From: Actinomortierella ambigua
Taxonomy: Eukaryota > Mortierellomycota > Mortierellomycetes > Mortierellales > Mortierellaceae
Length of the DNA: 22,879 nucleotides
Reading direction: 5' to 3'
Assembly (NCBI GenBank): GCA_016098155.1
Contig: JAAAJB010000557.1
Coordinates: forward strand, 1-22,879
Positions 10,697-20,243 of the stretch are shown here, piece by piece. Below the pieces are notes generated by a model. It worked only from the letters and a program-made list of their open reading frames with translations. It was not told the DNA's origin and ran no database searches. A program made the position numbers and the translations under genes. Every line of letters starts with the position of its first letter. Within the stretch, counting starts at the first letter, position 1.

Positions 10697-12315
10697 TGGT
10701 TGTAGTCTTTGTGAGTTGAGACAGCCAATATAATACGATTGTAACGACTATATCGAATATGCAACGTTGCTTTTCAACGACAGAATGGTTTTGGCCGTGC
10801 CACAGGGTTCTATTGCAAATCAGCAGAACGTTTCCTTTATCTCATACTTTGTCAGCGCGTAGTCTTTATTTCCCGGGTCTCCATGACGATTCGGTTGCGA
10901 GGAATGACCTTCCACCATGTGATGGATCGCTGCATTGGCATCCGACATTGCTGTCTTCTCTGTCATAGGTCGGGCATTGTGCTTGACTTTACACCCAAAG
11001 ATCTTCTGTGTGAGCCGGAGACCTCTGATGGGAGAGCATGTCAACGAAACGTAGCGGAACATCAAGGGCGTAGCGTTGATTGTCATTTGGGCTCCTAATG
11101 CAAGGCCAACATGATGGCGTGGCCATTATCAATGACTCAGCCAAGCAGTTGAGTGTAGTCTGTGTCGCGTCCAAATGAAGTGGCGAGTAGAATATCAGTC
11201 GTGCGCTAACCAATGCTTCTGTCTCTCCCTTCATGCGCGAGCTAGAGGTGCAAAGGCACTCTGGATCGACTTGTGTCCGGTGTGATAGTTGTAGCCTGTT
11301 CCAAAACTTCACAAGGGCTCGCATAGCTTACTCGATGAACTTGGTTTGTGCCGAGCTTCTTTGCCTCACTGACGCTTGCTTATAGCTAGTGGAGATGGCG
11401 AGGACCCTTCTTGGGTTTGAATGCCGCAGCTCACTGAATGACGAGGTAGCCTATTACTCAAATTTATTTGCACTCGGTCAAGCCCTGGGCTTTCCAGCGC
11501 GCGCGTATCCCAGAAAATTTTCGCGACGCGTACAAGACACTGACGTGGGAGAAGCTTCGTCAGCGGGCGAGATTCTTGTATTGATCTGGACGGATGCAGG
11601 CAGGCATGGGTCTTGATATCATAGGACGTCAAAAGAGTTGGTCCAGTTTGGCTGTGTCGACAACAAACAACAATGTCAAAACTTGTTCAGCTGCCAAGGA
11701 AGGAGTTGCAAGAAATGAGACGGTAGATGGGGGGAAGCCAATCATCCTGCTGTCCTCCCAGAGGCAAAAATAACTCTCGATGCAGCGACTGTCGGACGGC
11801 CTTCTCGCCGCACAAACATGCCCTGAGAGAGATCATTCAAGGACAGTTTGGGTACAAGCCAACAAAACTCAAACGCTCGATGCTGTCAGTGTTTGCTATC
11901 CTCGTATTTATGAGCTGCAACAAGCAATAAAGGACAGCAATCACAGGGAAGTCAAGCTAGCGTTCTCGTCGCACTGCGGATCTGTTTGAACTTGTCGGAG
12001 TTGGATGCGAGAGATGGTCAAGAAAGGCATTATCGAATGGAGGAAGGAGGCATGCGATCAGTTGAGATGTAGTATGCCGTGGTGCTCTCAACAAATTGTC
12101 CCCAAGCTCCTTACATCAAACCCCTACACGATGAATGCATTACAGAGGGTGATTCGCTTTATTGCATTGAAAGCGTTAGAAAGGAAACCTTTTTATCGAC
12201 TATATAGAAAACGAGAGCGGGGTGGAGCATACACTGTGTGGTATGAACGACCATATTTTCCTGTAAAGTAGGGTTCTGACATAGAGCCATGGATGATCTA
12301 TTTGTTCTGTTCCTT
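10697..12315. other. Intergenic region: unit 2 tail, unit 3 head remnant and unassigned sequence
   Basis: 10697-11392 is the 3' flank of unit 2. 11393-11462 repeats the head of the unit (GGGTTTGAATGC, GATGGCGAGGACCC, TGACGAGGTAGCC). From about 11463 to 12315 homology to the unit is lost. I see only short open frames there, none recognisable. TTTATT at 12158-12163 (AATAAA on the minus strand) could be the poly(A) signal of the minus-strand gene that ends at 12316. Confidence 0.5.
11393..11462 (+). repeat. Unit 3 head remnant
   Basis: About 70 bp strongly matching the starts of units 1 (3703) and 2 (7393), then abrupt divergence after CCTATT. Together with the tail remnant at 13225-13440 it brackets 1.76 kb of unrelated DNA in the place where a third kelch gene would be expected. 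Confidence 0.7.
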
Positions 12316-13215
12316 TCAAGTCTGGAGGATGTCCCTGACGTGTTGATAGGCAGACTGAATGATGTGCTGTTTCATAGCTGGGCGTTCTTGGCATGCTTTT
12401 CCGATGTAGGCAATCAAGCTGCTCAATGTTTGTGTTTCCTCTTTGGCACGATGGCATTTTTGAGAGGATGGCTCAGCTGTGCTCGTGTCGTTACTAATGG
12501 CCATGAGGTTGTTGATATCGGGGCAAGCATTTATGTGCGCACGCATTGCCGGGGTTCCCACATGGTGATTATGCAGATAGGAATCGCCTGTGCCATAAGT
12601 CGTTACTCTCCACCTGGGGCTGGATTTGACAGGAGTGATGTATACCCTCCATGGACAGCCCGTCTTATCCCACTTGACACTTTTCGGCCGAGATCTGACG
12701 GTGCTGTTGATGACCCTCCGCCTCATGTTCCTCCTTTTTAGAATCTCCCCTGATCCGGAGCAAGAACAGAGGAACTCAACTAGGGGTATTATGCGATAGA
12801 AAGGCGGAGAAAGAATGCCCGTATAGTTGTTAGTAGGCTGGAAGAATGCAGAGTAGGAAGATCCCAAAGGAGAAAATGGTAGAAGAGAGAGGTATATACC
12901 TCTACGGCGAGTGCTACTGGGGGCCACTCTCGTTGCTTGTCGGAAGATTGGGAAACGGTGTACATTGGCAAACCGGTAGATGATTTGAAGGGCCTCCCCA
13001 ATGTTGTCGAATTCCATGTCTGCGAGGTCATGGTCGATGGGCCAAGTGGCGGGGTCTAACACAAGAGCAGAGATGGATGCACTTCTCGGAGTGCCAAAGT
13101 TAGAGTCATTGTCGGTGACGGAAATGATGGATTCGGCAGGCATGTCTTGCTCGCTGATTGATGTGTAATTGCTCCCTTTGAGGCTGATGTCAGGTTTGAT
13201 GGGTGGCGACTCCAT
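12316..13215 (-). CDS. FAR1 / WRKY-GCM1-type zinc-binding domain protein
   Basis: Two exons on the minus strand: 13215..12900 and 12779..12316; intron 12899..12780 (120 bp) with GTATAT donor, perfect TACTAAC branch site (about 12827-12838 on the plus strand) and CTAG acceptor. The intron length is a multiple of three, so the unspliced frame is also open. The spliced protein is 259 aa. Residues about 68-95 carry the FAR1-like start (EALQIIYRFANVHRFPI), followed by a basic patch, CSCSGSG (110-116), WDKTGCPWRV (C147) and HNHH (175-178), i.e. Cys/Cys/HxH zinc ligands in the order seen in FAR1-type DNA-binding domains of MULE transposases and derived factors. No transposase catalytic domain follows; the protein ends about 80 residues later. 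It could be a domesticated DNA-binding factor or a truncated MULE. It starts only about 10 bp from the unit 3 tail remnant, so its promoter lies in that duplicated sequence. Confidence 0.72.
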   Translation of the reverse strand: MESPPIKPDISLKGSNYTSISEQDMPAESIISVTDNDSNFGTPRSASISALVLDPATWPIDHDLADMEFDNIGEALQIIYRFANVHRFPIFRQATRVAPSSTRRRGIYLSLLPFSPLGSSYSAFFQPTNNYTGILSPPFYRIIPLVEFLCSCSGSGEILKRRNMRRRVINSTVRSRPKSVKWDKTGCPWRVYITPVKSSPRWRVTTYGTGDSYLHNHHVGTPAMRAHINACPDINNLMAISNDTSTAEPSSQKCHRAKEETQTLSSLIAYIGKACQERPAMKQHIIQSAYQHVRDILQT

Positions 13216-13224
13216 GATGCTATG

Positions 13225-13440
13225 TTAGTCTATTTAGGGTCCAAATGAAGTGGCGAGGAGAATATCAGTCATTGCTAACCAATGCTTCTGTCTCTTCCTT
13301 CCTGCATGAGCTCGAGATGCACGGACACTCTGGATCAACTGGCGCCTGGTGAAATGGTAAATGGTAAGTGGCCCGTTTAAAAAACTTTAAAGGACGCGCA
13401 ATGAACTTGGTTTCGCGGAGCCTCTTTGCCTCGCTGCGCT
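13225..13440 (+). repeat. Unit 3 tail remnant
   Basis: Matches the unit 2 tail (about 11150-11392): TCCAAATGAAGTGGCGAG, GAATATCAGTC, CTAACCAATGCTTCTGTCTC, CACTCTGGATC, ATGAACTTGGTTT and CTCTTTGCCTC occur in the same order. It diverges more than the matching part of units 1 and 2, in line with an older or unconstrained copy. Confidence 0.75.
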
Positions 13441-13560
13441 ATTGTAGAAGACCCTATTCGCGATAGAAAAACAGAATTTGACACGCACGTGAGACGGCAA
13501 CTTGCCCGTGACGGAAGAAAAAGACCCTTTCACAGTTGTCCAACTCTTCTGCAGCATAGT

Positions 13561-13839
13561 TGTTATATAAAACAGGCTAGTCTAACACCACTTGGTCAAA
13601 AATTCAAATTCAACCAAGAAAAACATCGACAAGAAGATTACGGAGAGGCGCCTTTGTGGACCATGGAAGCTGAGGGTCAAGCAAGAAAGCGCGTGAAGAG
13701 GTTGTTGAAGAAGCGAGTGCCAATAGCAGATGAAAAAAAAAAGCCCCTAGTATGCCGGCGGCAGAAAAGGTGTAGGCACAGAGCGTGTGGGGTAGAAAGG
13801 AGGGAGGGTAGGTTAGGGATGTCGCCCCCAGAATTGTAA
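13561..13839 (+). other. Promoter-like segment with a short basic open frame
   Basis: TTATATAAAA at 13562-13571 is a good TATA box. About 95 nt further is an ATG at 13663 in a strong context (GACCATGG), opening a 58-residue Lys/Arg-rich frame to the TAA at 13837-13839. The intervening CA/AAC-rich sequence looks like a fungal 5' leader. The peptide has no recognisable domain and low complexity, and could be the first exon of an unseen gene, a non-coding transcript, or chance. Confidence 0.22.
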
Positions 13840-14999
13840 GGGATCGGTGCTATGTTAAATGGCTGCCAATGCAGGCAAAGAAAGGAAAATAGAAAAGGAA
13901 AACAGAGCGGAGGAGCTCTGAGGAGTACAGAAAAGGACGGAGGTGGTATATAACAAAATGACAAGAAACGACCAAAACAGAGAGGTGGTCAAAGCTTGCA
14001 ACAGAGCAATGAAAGAAAACGATACCGTCAGATGCCCCCACTCTTTCCCCTAAACTGTGTTGTTACGTCGCGGTGTTCATGGTGAAGAAGAGGAGACAAA
14101 GGTGGAAACACAATGGCAGAGAAGATGGCCGAAATGGGGGTGTAGTGAATAGTTTAAAAAAGGTGTAGGGAGAGGTGGAGGAGGAGCAATAAGCTGTGCA
14201 AGGAAGGACAAAGGTTGAGATAGGTGCTGAAAAGGGTGGAAGGGAAGTCAACCAGAGTGAGAGTGACCACTCACTGCTTACCTCTGCCTTTATTCTTGGA
14301 GAGCAGTGTTGAAGAGGAGTGGCGGGTGGTGGAGAGGAAAGAGAGAAGCGAGGGAGACTGGGCTCCATATCGGGACACAGCCTTAGTAGTCCACACAGCA
14401 AGCCCCCCGCGCTTTAAACCACCTTCTCATTAGCGTACTGAGTGCTCAGTGCCAGTATCCCTCTCTGACACCATGGTCATGCTCGTGTTTTCTCTCCTAC
14501 CCGGGACTCGAGAGACCACCCACTGTTATTCTCCTCCTTTCTACTCTATATTGCTAGAGTGGCTGTCACCCTTCGACGGTAACAACGCTTATCATCGAAA
14601 ATAGAATGAAGTAGTCAAGAGGACAACAGTGATGAAGGATGGTGCGATGTCTAGCCTACTGTCGGCGCCTCTTCCAGCGCCAACAACCTTTCGTCTGCCT
14701 CCACTATAGATTTCTATCCGCCCAAGGTGTCACTCGAGGAGAGAGCAGCCCTTGCGTAGCAGAAAATGTAGTCATACGAATTTGCGTTGCATGCAACCAT
14801 TTGTGGGTATAGTTATCGGCATCCACTCCCACCATGCATCTGACTTTTCGGCAGCACGCAGAATGTTTGTTGTCTAGCAATTGTTTGAGACGCGTCCGAT
14901 GCATCTCTCTCGTAGGGCTCTCCCTCTCTCCCTATTACCATGTATTATTGCACACACCACTTACCCACGAGCCCCCCTCGGTAACAGGTGCGGTACCAG

Positions 15000-15013
15000 C
15001 AGGGTTTCAAACT
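15000..15013 (+). repeat. Candidate hAT terminal inverted repeat (left end)
   Basis: CAGGGTTTCAAACT lies directly after the transposase stop and looks like hAT element ends, which typically start CAGGG or similar. I could not find a matching inverted copy (AGTTTGAAACCCTG) beyond the gene start, nor a repeat of the 8 bp before it (GGTACCAG), so the element boundary is unproven. Confidence 0.3.
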
Positions 15014-15019
15014 TCAACT

Positions 15020-17258
15020 TTATTGTGCAGTCGCCATCGTCGCATCATCCGCTAGACATTTCTTGGCATAGTACACAAACGCAAAAGCCTCGATCTCACT
15101 TTCAGAGAGCTGGTTCCGATTGTTTGCGATGATGCTGTCAGAATAACTGAAAAGCCTTTCTGAGGGCACCGATGATGCCATGACTGAGAGGTACTTCCTT
15201 GCAAGCTCGGCCAAGTGTGGAAACTGCCGACGATGCTTTCGCCACCAATCAAGTGGATTGGCATTGTGGGTCCAACTCAGCTCCTTGACGAGCCGAAGAT
15301 ACTTTGAAATCTCCTCGTCAATCACGGAATGTCGTGCTTGTGACCGACTTCTTATTTTCAGCATCGACTCCTCCACCTCCCGTATAAACATAGCTACACG
15401 CGAATCAGGACGGCAGTTCGAGGGAAGAAAAGGCTGCTGAAGCTGGCTGTCTGAAATGGATGGCTGCTTGTGACTTGGGCCTGGTTCATCAAGTGGGCGT
15501 TGATCACTGGCCAGGCACGCGGCGCGAAGCATTCCTGGCAAGTCTTGCTCAATGTCAACAAACTCACCCTTGAGATTCAGGCGCCCGGTGCGATCACTCG
15601 AACCAGTTGAGAGGTATCTACCGTCTGCGAGGAATGGGTTGAGCGAGCTCATCAAAAGGGCCGCACGATCGACCTCTATGCGTTTGTCGACTTGTACGAG
15701 AAGCTCTCTAAGGAATCTCTTGATTTCTCGCTGAAAGGCGACACTGAGCACCGAAAACTGTTGGATCGTTTCCGGATATTGCCTCATCTCACGGAGAACG
15801 TTCATGGCAATATACTTTATGGATGGAACATTTGCAGCATGACCGTGATCCAGGACCCCCAAACCAATTTGTCCCTCAATGTCGTCGTTATCGTTCATGA
15901 AAACGTCTGCATCTCCGCTGTCAGTTGATTCCGGCATAGCGCTGAAAAACTGGGTAAGGTCATGAAACGGCTCTAGGCATTCCTGCAGAGTATCAAGAAC
16001 ATTCCATTCACCCATGTCCAAAAACTGGACATCAGGATCCTTGCCCGACGAATACAGCCTCGATTGCAATGCAATAAGGGATTTGTCTAGCCGACGAAGA
16101 CTCTGGACCATGTCGTATGTCGAATTCCAGTTAGTGGCTTCTTCATCCGATGGGATCATATGCTTGTACTTTGGGATTGTTCGCAAGAATGATGTCAATG
16201 CTTGGCACTTGGTGATGAGAGAATCAAGAAGCGGTACAGCCTTCAAAGCCTCCATCACACTGTTTTGCAAAGCATGGGCGACGCAGTGTCGATGAAGGAC
16301 TGAAGGCCTCGTCGCGGAGAACAGCTGCATGGCAAGAGTCGTTTTTGCTGTGGCGTCCGTCGTCGCGGCGACCACTTTGCCTTCGAGCTCCCAAACACTG
16401 AGGAGATTTTCTAAATTCCAAAAAAAAAAAAAAAAAAAAAAGATGCTGGTAAATAGAATGAAAAAAAAAATAGAAAAACACGAGATGTAAAAACAGGTAT
16501 TCAGCGTGTGCCATACCGAGTTCATCCCTGATCTCGGCTCCAGTATGAGGATGGGGCAGTGCCTTGAACCCAAGAACGCATTCATGAGGGTTGAAGTCGT
16601 GATCAAGCCAATGCAAGGTTATCCCTAAATATGGGCTTATTGCAGGGCTCGTCCACAAATCAAAGGTAATGCTGCCTTGAGTGCACGTCCTGCGGATCTT
16701 GTCTTTGAGTTTCTCCTGTAGCTCTGCCTTGTATGTCATCAAACCTTGACGTGCAATATGACTCGAAGGTATGAATGGGTTTGCGATCCCGGCGTACATG
16801 GAGATCAATGCCTTGAGCTCTGGTAAGTCTAGTACAGTAAACGGAAGCCCGGCGGCCACAATCAAATCAAGTGCAGCCCGAGTGACGGTCTCGTTTTGCG
16901 GTTGACCATATGAGCGTATGTCCTGAACTGGCGCCTTCGTTCGTAGGTCATGCGGCCACCAGGTGTACTGGGAAAATTGATTTTCACCAACAATGATGTG
17001 ATCAGGAGTAGCCGACGAGGTTGATAGGGCGGGATTAGGAGGTGGATGGTCTGTACATCTGAGCCATGATGTCAAGTCTCTTGAAAGAGATTGAGCCGAG
17101 CCCGTGGGAGTGATTTGTGTAGTAAAGTGCTGTGGTGGTGCCGTAGAAGGGTGTGTAGGCGTCGCAGAGGGTTGAGAAGAAGCTGGAGGATGTGGGTGGG
17201 AAGCTCGACGTCTCCTTCGCGGTGCTAGAGCTCTCGCACCAGAGCGCGTTGTGGGCAT
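15020..17258 (-). CDS. hAT-family transposase
   Basis: Two exons on the minus strand: 17258..16517 and 16410..15020; intron 16516..16411 (106 bp), with GTATGG donor and a 22-U tract just before the TTTAG acceptor. Joined length is 2133 nt (710 aa), and the join gives IRDELENLLSVWELEGKV, a continuous hAT core. Catalytic motifs: TFDLWTS with D200, TTDATAK with D266, CVAH (C290, H293), NWNSTYDM, an acidic DEE (612-614) where the third catalytic acid is expected, and the C-terminal dimerisation block with NPLDWWRKH, LARKYLS and SSVPSERLFS. hAT transposases cut and paste DNA with 8-bp target duplications. No BED zinc finger is visible in the Arg/Pro/Ser-rich N-terminus, so either an upstream exon is missed or this copy lacks it. 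The frame has no stops or shifts, so the gene is either a young element or domesticated. Confidence 0.92.
16420..16441 (+). repeat. Poly(A) tract (poly-U in the transposase intron)
   Basis: Twenty-two A on the plus strand, inside the intron of the hAT transposase. On the transcript it is an exceptionally long polypyrimidine tract next to the acceptor. Confidence 0.9.
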
Positions 17259-17678
17259 GATGGAAGTCTGTGGCTAAAGAAAAATAGAGAAAAAAAAAGT
17301 GTTTTGTGTACTCTACAAAACTGTTTCAGGATTGTGGCAGAGCTGCTACGTCGACTGAAACTTTATACAGAATCCATGAGAAGAGAGACTCGGGGTGAAC
17401 TGTCTTCCACAGCATGGGAACACAAACGATATCGTGTAGAGAATCTCTCAGTGCGTGTCAAGAAGGTTGCGCCCAAGATTGGAAATGCATTAGTCGTATT
17501 TCGGGGGGATTTGGACAAAAAAAAAGAGTGGGTTGCGAGAAGGAGAGGGAGGGAAGAACACGACCTTCAAAATAACAAATGTGGAGAAGTGAGGAAGGCC
17601 GATAACGAAAACGCGGGCAATAGAAGAGAGATTAAACAAATTGCAAGGCAAGGGGTTTGGTCACGCGTAGCGGCCGAC

Positions 17679-18116
17679 TATAGAGAGAGAGAGAAAGAGA
17701 GAGAGAGAGAAGGAAAGAGAGCAATGGTTCAATTGAAGTGAAGAGAACGAGAGAGGGTTCTTTGACCGCTCGGATACAATTAGGGTCATCTTTTCCATGT
17801 GGCAACTCCACATCAGATGTTCCGTCTGCAACCAGGAGTTTGGTGCTGTCGGAGACAGAAAATAGACTCGAGGGGGAGACAGAGAGAGAGAGAAGGAGAG
17901 GGAGAGAGAAAGAGAGAGAGAGAGAAGGAAAGAGAGCAATGGTTCAATTGAAGTGAAGAGAACGAGAGAGGGTTCTTTGACCGCTCGGATACAATTAGGG
18001 TCATCTTTTCCATGTGGCAACTCCACATCAGATGTTCCGTCTGCAACCAGGAGTTTGGTGCTGTCGGAGACAGAAAATAGACTCGAGGGGGAGACAGAGA
18101 GAGAGAGAAGGAGAGG

Positions 18117-18148
<32 letters not shown>

Positions 18149-18150
18149 AG
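17679..18150. repeat. 215-bp tandem duplication flanked by (GA)n
   Basis: The segment starting ATGGTTCAATTG at 17724 recurs at 17939, a period of 215 bp. By eye the unique parts of the two copies are identical for at least 180 bp, up to the GA tract where they differ in length. Each copy has a perfect hairpin, ATGTGG-CAACT-CCACAT, at 17797-17813 and 18012-18028. Recent unequal exchange or slippage between GA tracts is the likely origin; an assembly artefact is possible. Confidence 0.9.
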
Positions 18151-18537
18151 CATAAGAGTGGAGAGAGAAAGGAGGATGCGTGAGGGGAAGATATACACAC
18201 CATGTGGCCAGTTTCCCGGGAGAGGAGAGACAATCGCTCCCCTCGCCGCAAGGCAGCAGCGGGCTATCGCTCTCAAAGGGGGGCGATTGTACCTGAAGAA
18301 GAGGAGAGGTGTCGTGTCGACAGGATGGAGCAACAATGCTTCGTGCCGCATTTCCACGAGAGATACGAGGTCGTCGAGAGGGAGAGACATTTGAATCCAC
18401 CTTTGGCTCATGGTTCAGGAGAGGAGAAAGGGTGTTTTCGGGATAGGACATCCTGCTCCTCCCTTCCTGCTCTCTCCCCTCCCCCTCCCCTTTCCCCCCT
18501 AGAAGTGCAACGGTTGCTGCCATGGGCACGGTTCAGC

Positions 18538-18549
18538 ACTCCATAAATA
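18538..18549 (+). promoter_or_regulatory. TATA box of the NUDIX gene
   Basis: CCATAAATAGTG, about 150 nt upstream of the ATG at 18692, followed by an A-rich then CT-rich leader. Spacing and sequence fit a core promoter. Confidence 0.5.
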
Positions 18550-18691
18550 GTGGCTCGCACACAGCTGCAGGGCACAAAAAAGAAAAAAGAAAAACCATTC
18601 ATATTGGAACAACCCTCCACCAACTCCCCTCTCTCGCTGTATTTGTTTGTTCCAGCTCTCTCATCCATTCCTCATTCTCTCACACTCCATC

Positions 18692-20197
18692 ATGTCTGGA
18701 CTCTTTGTGCCTGCATGCAGACGGGGCATCCCACTGGCCCGCTCATTCTCCTCCTCCTCAACTACCCTCTCCCATGGCACCTCATCGACCTTGTCATGTT
18801 CCACCGTAGAGTCTCGCCGTCGTCGTAGCCGTCTGGTTACAGCTGCCACGACCGTTCTTCCAACGCCACTCTGTCGCTCTCCGTTACACACAGCCTGGAT
18901 GCCACTTACTCCAACAGCGACAGCGCACAGCATCCGCCACCAGGCTACTTTTTTCTCCACTGCCTCCTTTCCCTTCTCTCCCTCGACCATCTCCAAGTCT
19001 TCGTCCTCGTTCGCCCACCCACGGCGATCGCCTCAACAATTGCAGCAGTCGTCGATGCTGCTACAGACCAGCAGCACTCGATTCACGCCTGCATCGACCC
19101 CTGCAGCAGCAGCCAAGCCAAAGGTCACTGCCATCACTAGCGAGAAAGGCACTGCACAGCCATATCGCAGGCGATCATTGTCCACCCGTCTGGATGCTCC
19201 GTTTTTGGCCATGGCCCGGCATCGGCTCTCTCAACAGTTTGGCGATTCGTTTCATTTTGATTACTGCAAGGATAAGCCCGTTCGAGAAGCAGCGGTCATC
19301 ATGGTAAAAAGAAAATATGAAGACCTGAAACCAAGAAGATAACGGCCTAGAAAAAAATTGATCATTTTGATATCCCTCCTTTCCCCCCCTCAACGTTATC
19401 TTAACTTTTCTTTTTATTTTCTGTTTGCCCTATCCCGCAACTAAAATAGCTGCTCTGTGTTGTCAAAGGCGTTCCGAGCGTCCTCTTCACGGTCCGTGGC
19501 GACCACATGCGGAACCACCGTGGCGAATGTTCGTTCCCAGGTGGCAAGCGGGATCCAGAGGATGTGACGATTTTGTCGACGGCCTTGCGGGAGATGTATG
19601 AGGAGGTGTCGATCGCACCTAACGATGTCGAGGTGTTGGGCGAGTACTCAGCCATGCCAAACAAGGACTGCACGATGCGGGTGACGCCCTTTGTGGGCTT
19701 TCTGCGCCGGCCCATGGAGGATGTGTCGACGATTGTGTATAACCCGGACGAGGTCCAAAGGGTGTTTACCGTGCCTATCGATGATCTACTGGACCCCAAG
19801 AAGCGAACCTTGGTCCGCTTCCGCGACTCAAAGTACATGTACCCAGTCTGGCATGTTCAGGATGGATTGACTATCTGGGGCCTGACAGCATTTATCTTGG
19901 ATGGTAAGTGCGTGCGTGCGCGCGAGTGTGTATCTTTTTCGAATCATCCCACCTTGGAATTGTATTTTTTGGGGGGTATCGAAAGATATGACAACTATGA
20001 GGTGCTCGCAAGTCACAAGCTCGAGCTATCGAAAAAAAAATAGCCTATCTGACTGACTCAACCTTCTTTCTCTCAACCTTCTACCAACATTCATAGGAGT
20101 TTTGCGGACAATTGCCGGGGAAGGGCCTCTAGGTTCAACCATCATACCAGAGGGATCGACGATTCAGCGATTCAAGCCCCCACGACCCTCTGCATAA
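18692..20197 (+). CDS. NUDIX hydrolase, coenzyme A diphosphatase type (NUDT7/NUDT8/PCD1-like)
   Basis: Three exons: 18692..19303, 19450..19903, 20097..20197; introns of 146 and 193 bp with GTAAAA/AATAG and GTAAGT/CATAG ends. The joined CDS is 1167 nt (388 aa). The first join gives REAAVIM-LLCVVKG, the second ILDG-VLRTI, both expected for the family. The CoA-specific signature LFTVRGDHMRNHRGECSFPGG (216-236) runs directly into the Nudix box (235-259: GG, D240-region acids, R251-E252, E255-E256). Spacing within the box is one residue longer than the classical pattern, as in NUDT7/PCD1-type enzymes. The family splits CoA and acyl-CoA into 3',5'-ADP and a phosphopantetheine, needing Mg or Mn. The N-terminus (MSGLFVPACRRGIPLARSF...) is basic and hydroxylated without acids, like a mitochondrial presequence, and about 150 low-complexity residues precede the catalytic domain. 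One Gly of the box is Ser (EEVSI). AATAAA follows the stop. Confidence 0.92.
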
Positions 20198-20237
20198 CGT
20201 AAAGATACTTTCTCTCTGTCCCTCCTTTGTGATACCA

Positions 20238-20243
20238 AATAAA
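20238..20243 (+). terminator. Poly(A) signal of the NUDIX gene
   Basis: AATAAA, 41 nt after the stop codon at 20195-20197. Confidence 0.6.

Larger units (their letters stand above)
7391..11392 (+). repeat. Tandem segmental duplication, unit 2
   Basis: A direct repeat of unit 1, about 4.0 kb, with kelch gene 2. Its head, introns, exons and tail all align with unit 1 in the same order. Its tail (about 11150-11392) also matches the remnant at 13225-13440, and its head motif recurs at about 11393, which shows that a third unit once followed. Confidence 0.85.
13216..15019. other. Intergenic region between the FAR1-type gene and the hAT transposase
   Basis: After the unit 3 tail, the plus strand is purine-rich from about 13840 to 14360. 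Open frames on either strand there have low complexity and resemble nothing I know. 14440-14990 shows no gene. Confidence 0.5.
17259..18691. other. Divergent intergenic region between the transposase and NUDIX genes
   Basis: GA-rich and low-complexity from about 17680 to 18180, with the 215-bp tandem duplication inside. No convincing coding frame: the open frames are Arg/Glu runs from GA repeats or their Ser/Leu antisense. A pyrimidine-rich block lies at about 18450-18500. Confidence 0.6.

Noticed and set aside
11727..12271. Several plus-strand frames of 67-88 codons between the unit 3 head and the FAR1-type gene
   Set aside because: Overlapping frames with no recognised domain, no splice pattern and no start context worth defending.
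13677..14401. Minus-strand Phe/Ser/Pro-rich frames opposite a purine-rich stretch
   Set aside because: Low-complexity translation of CT-rich DNA; the long one at 13677-13964 lacks an ATG at its start.
14991..15020. Possible tRNA gene from GGGTTTCAAAC (B-box-like)
   Set aside because: No A box or cloverleaf can be folded around it; the position directly after the transposase fits a transposon end better.
17304..18251. Arg/Glu-rich and Ser/Leu-rich open frames in the GA-rich region
   Set aside because: They arise from (GA)n repeats and their complement, and the tandem duplication explains their internal repetition.
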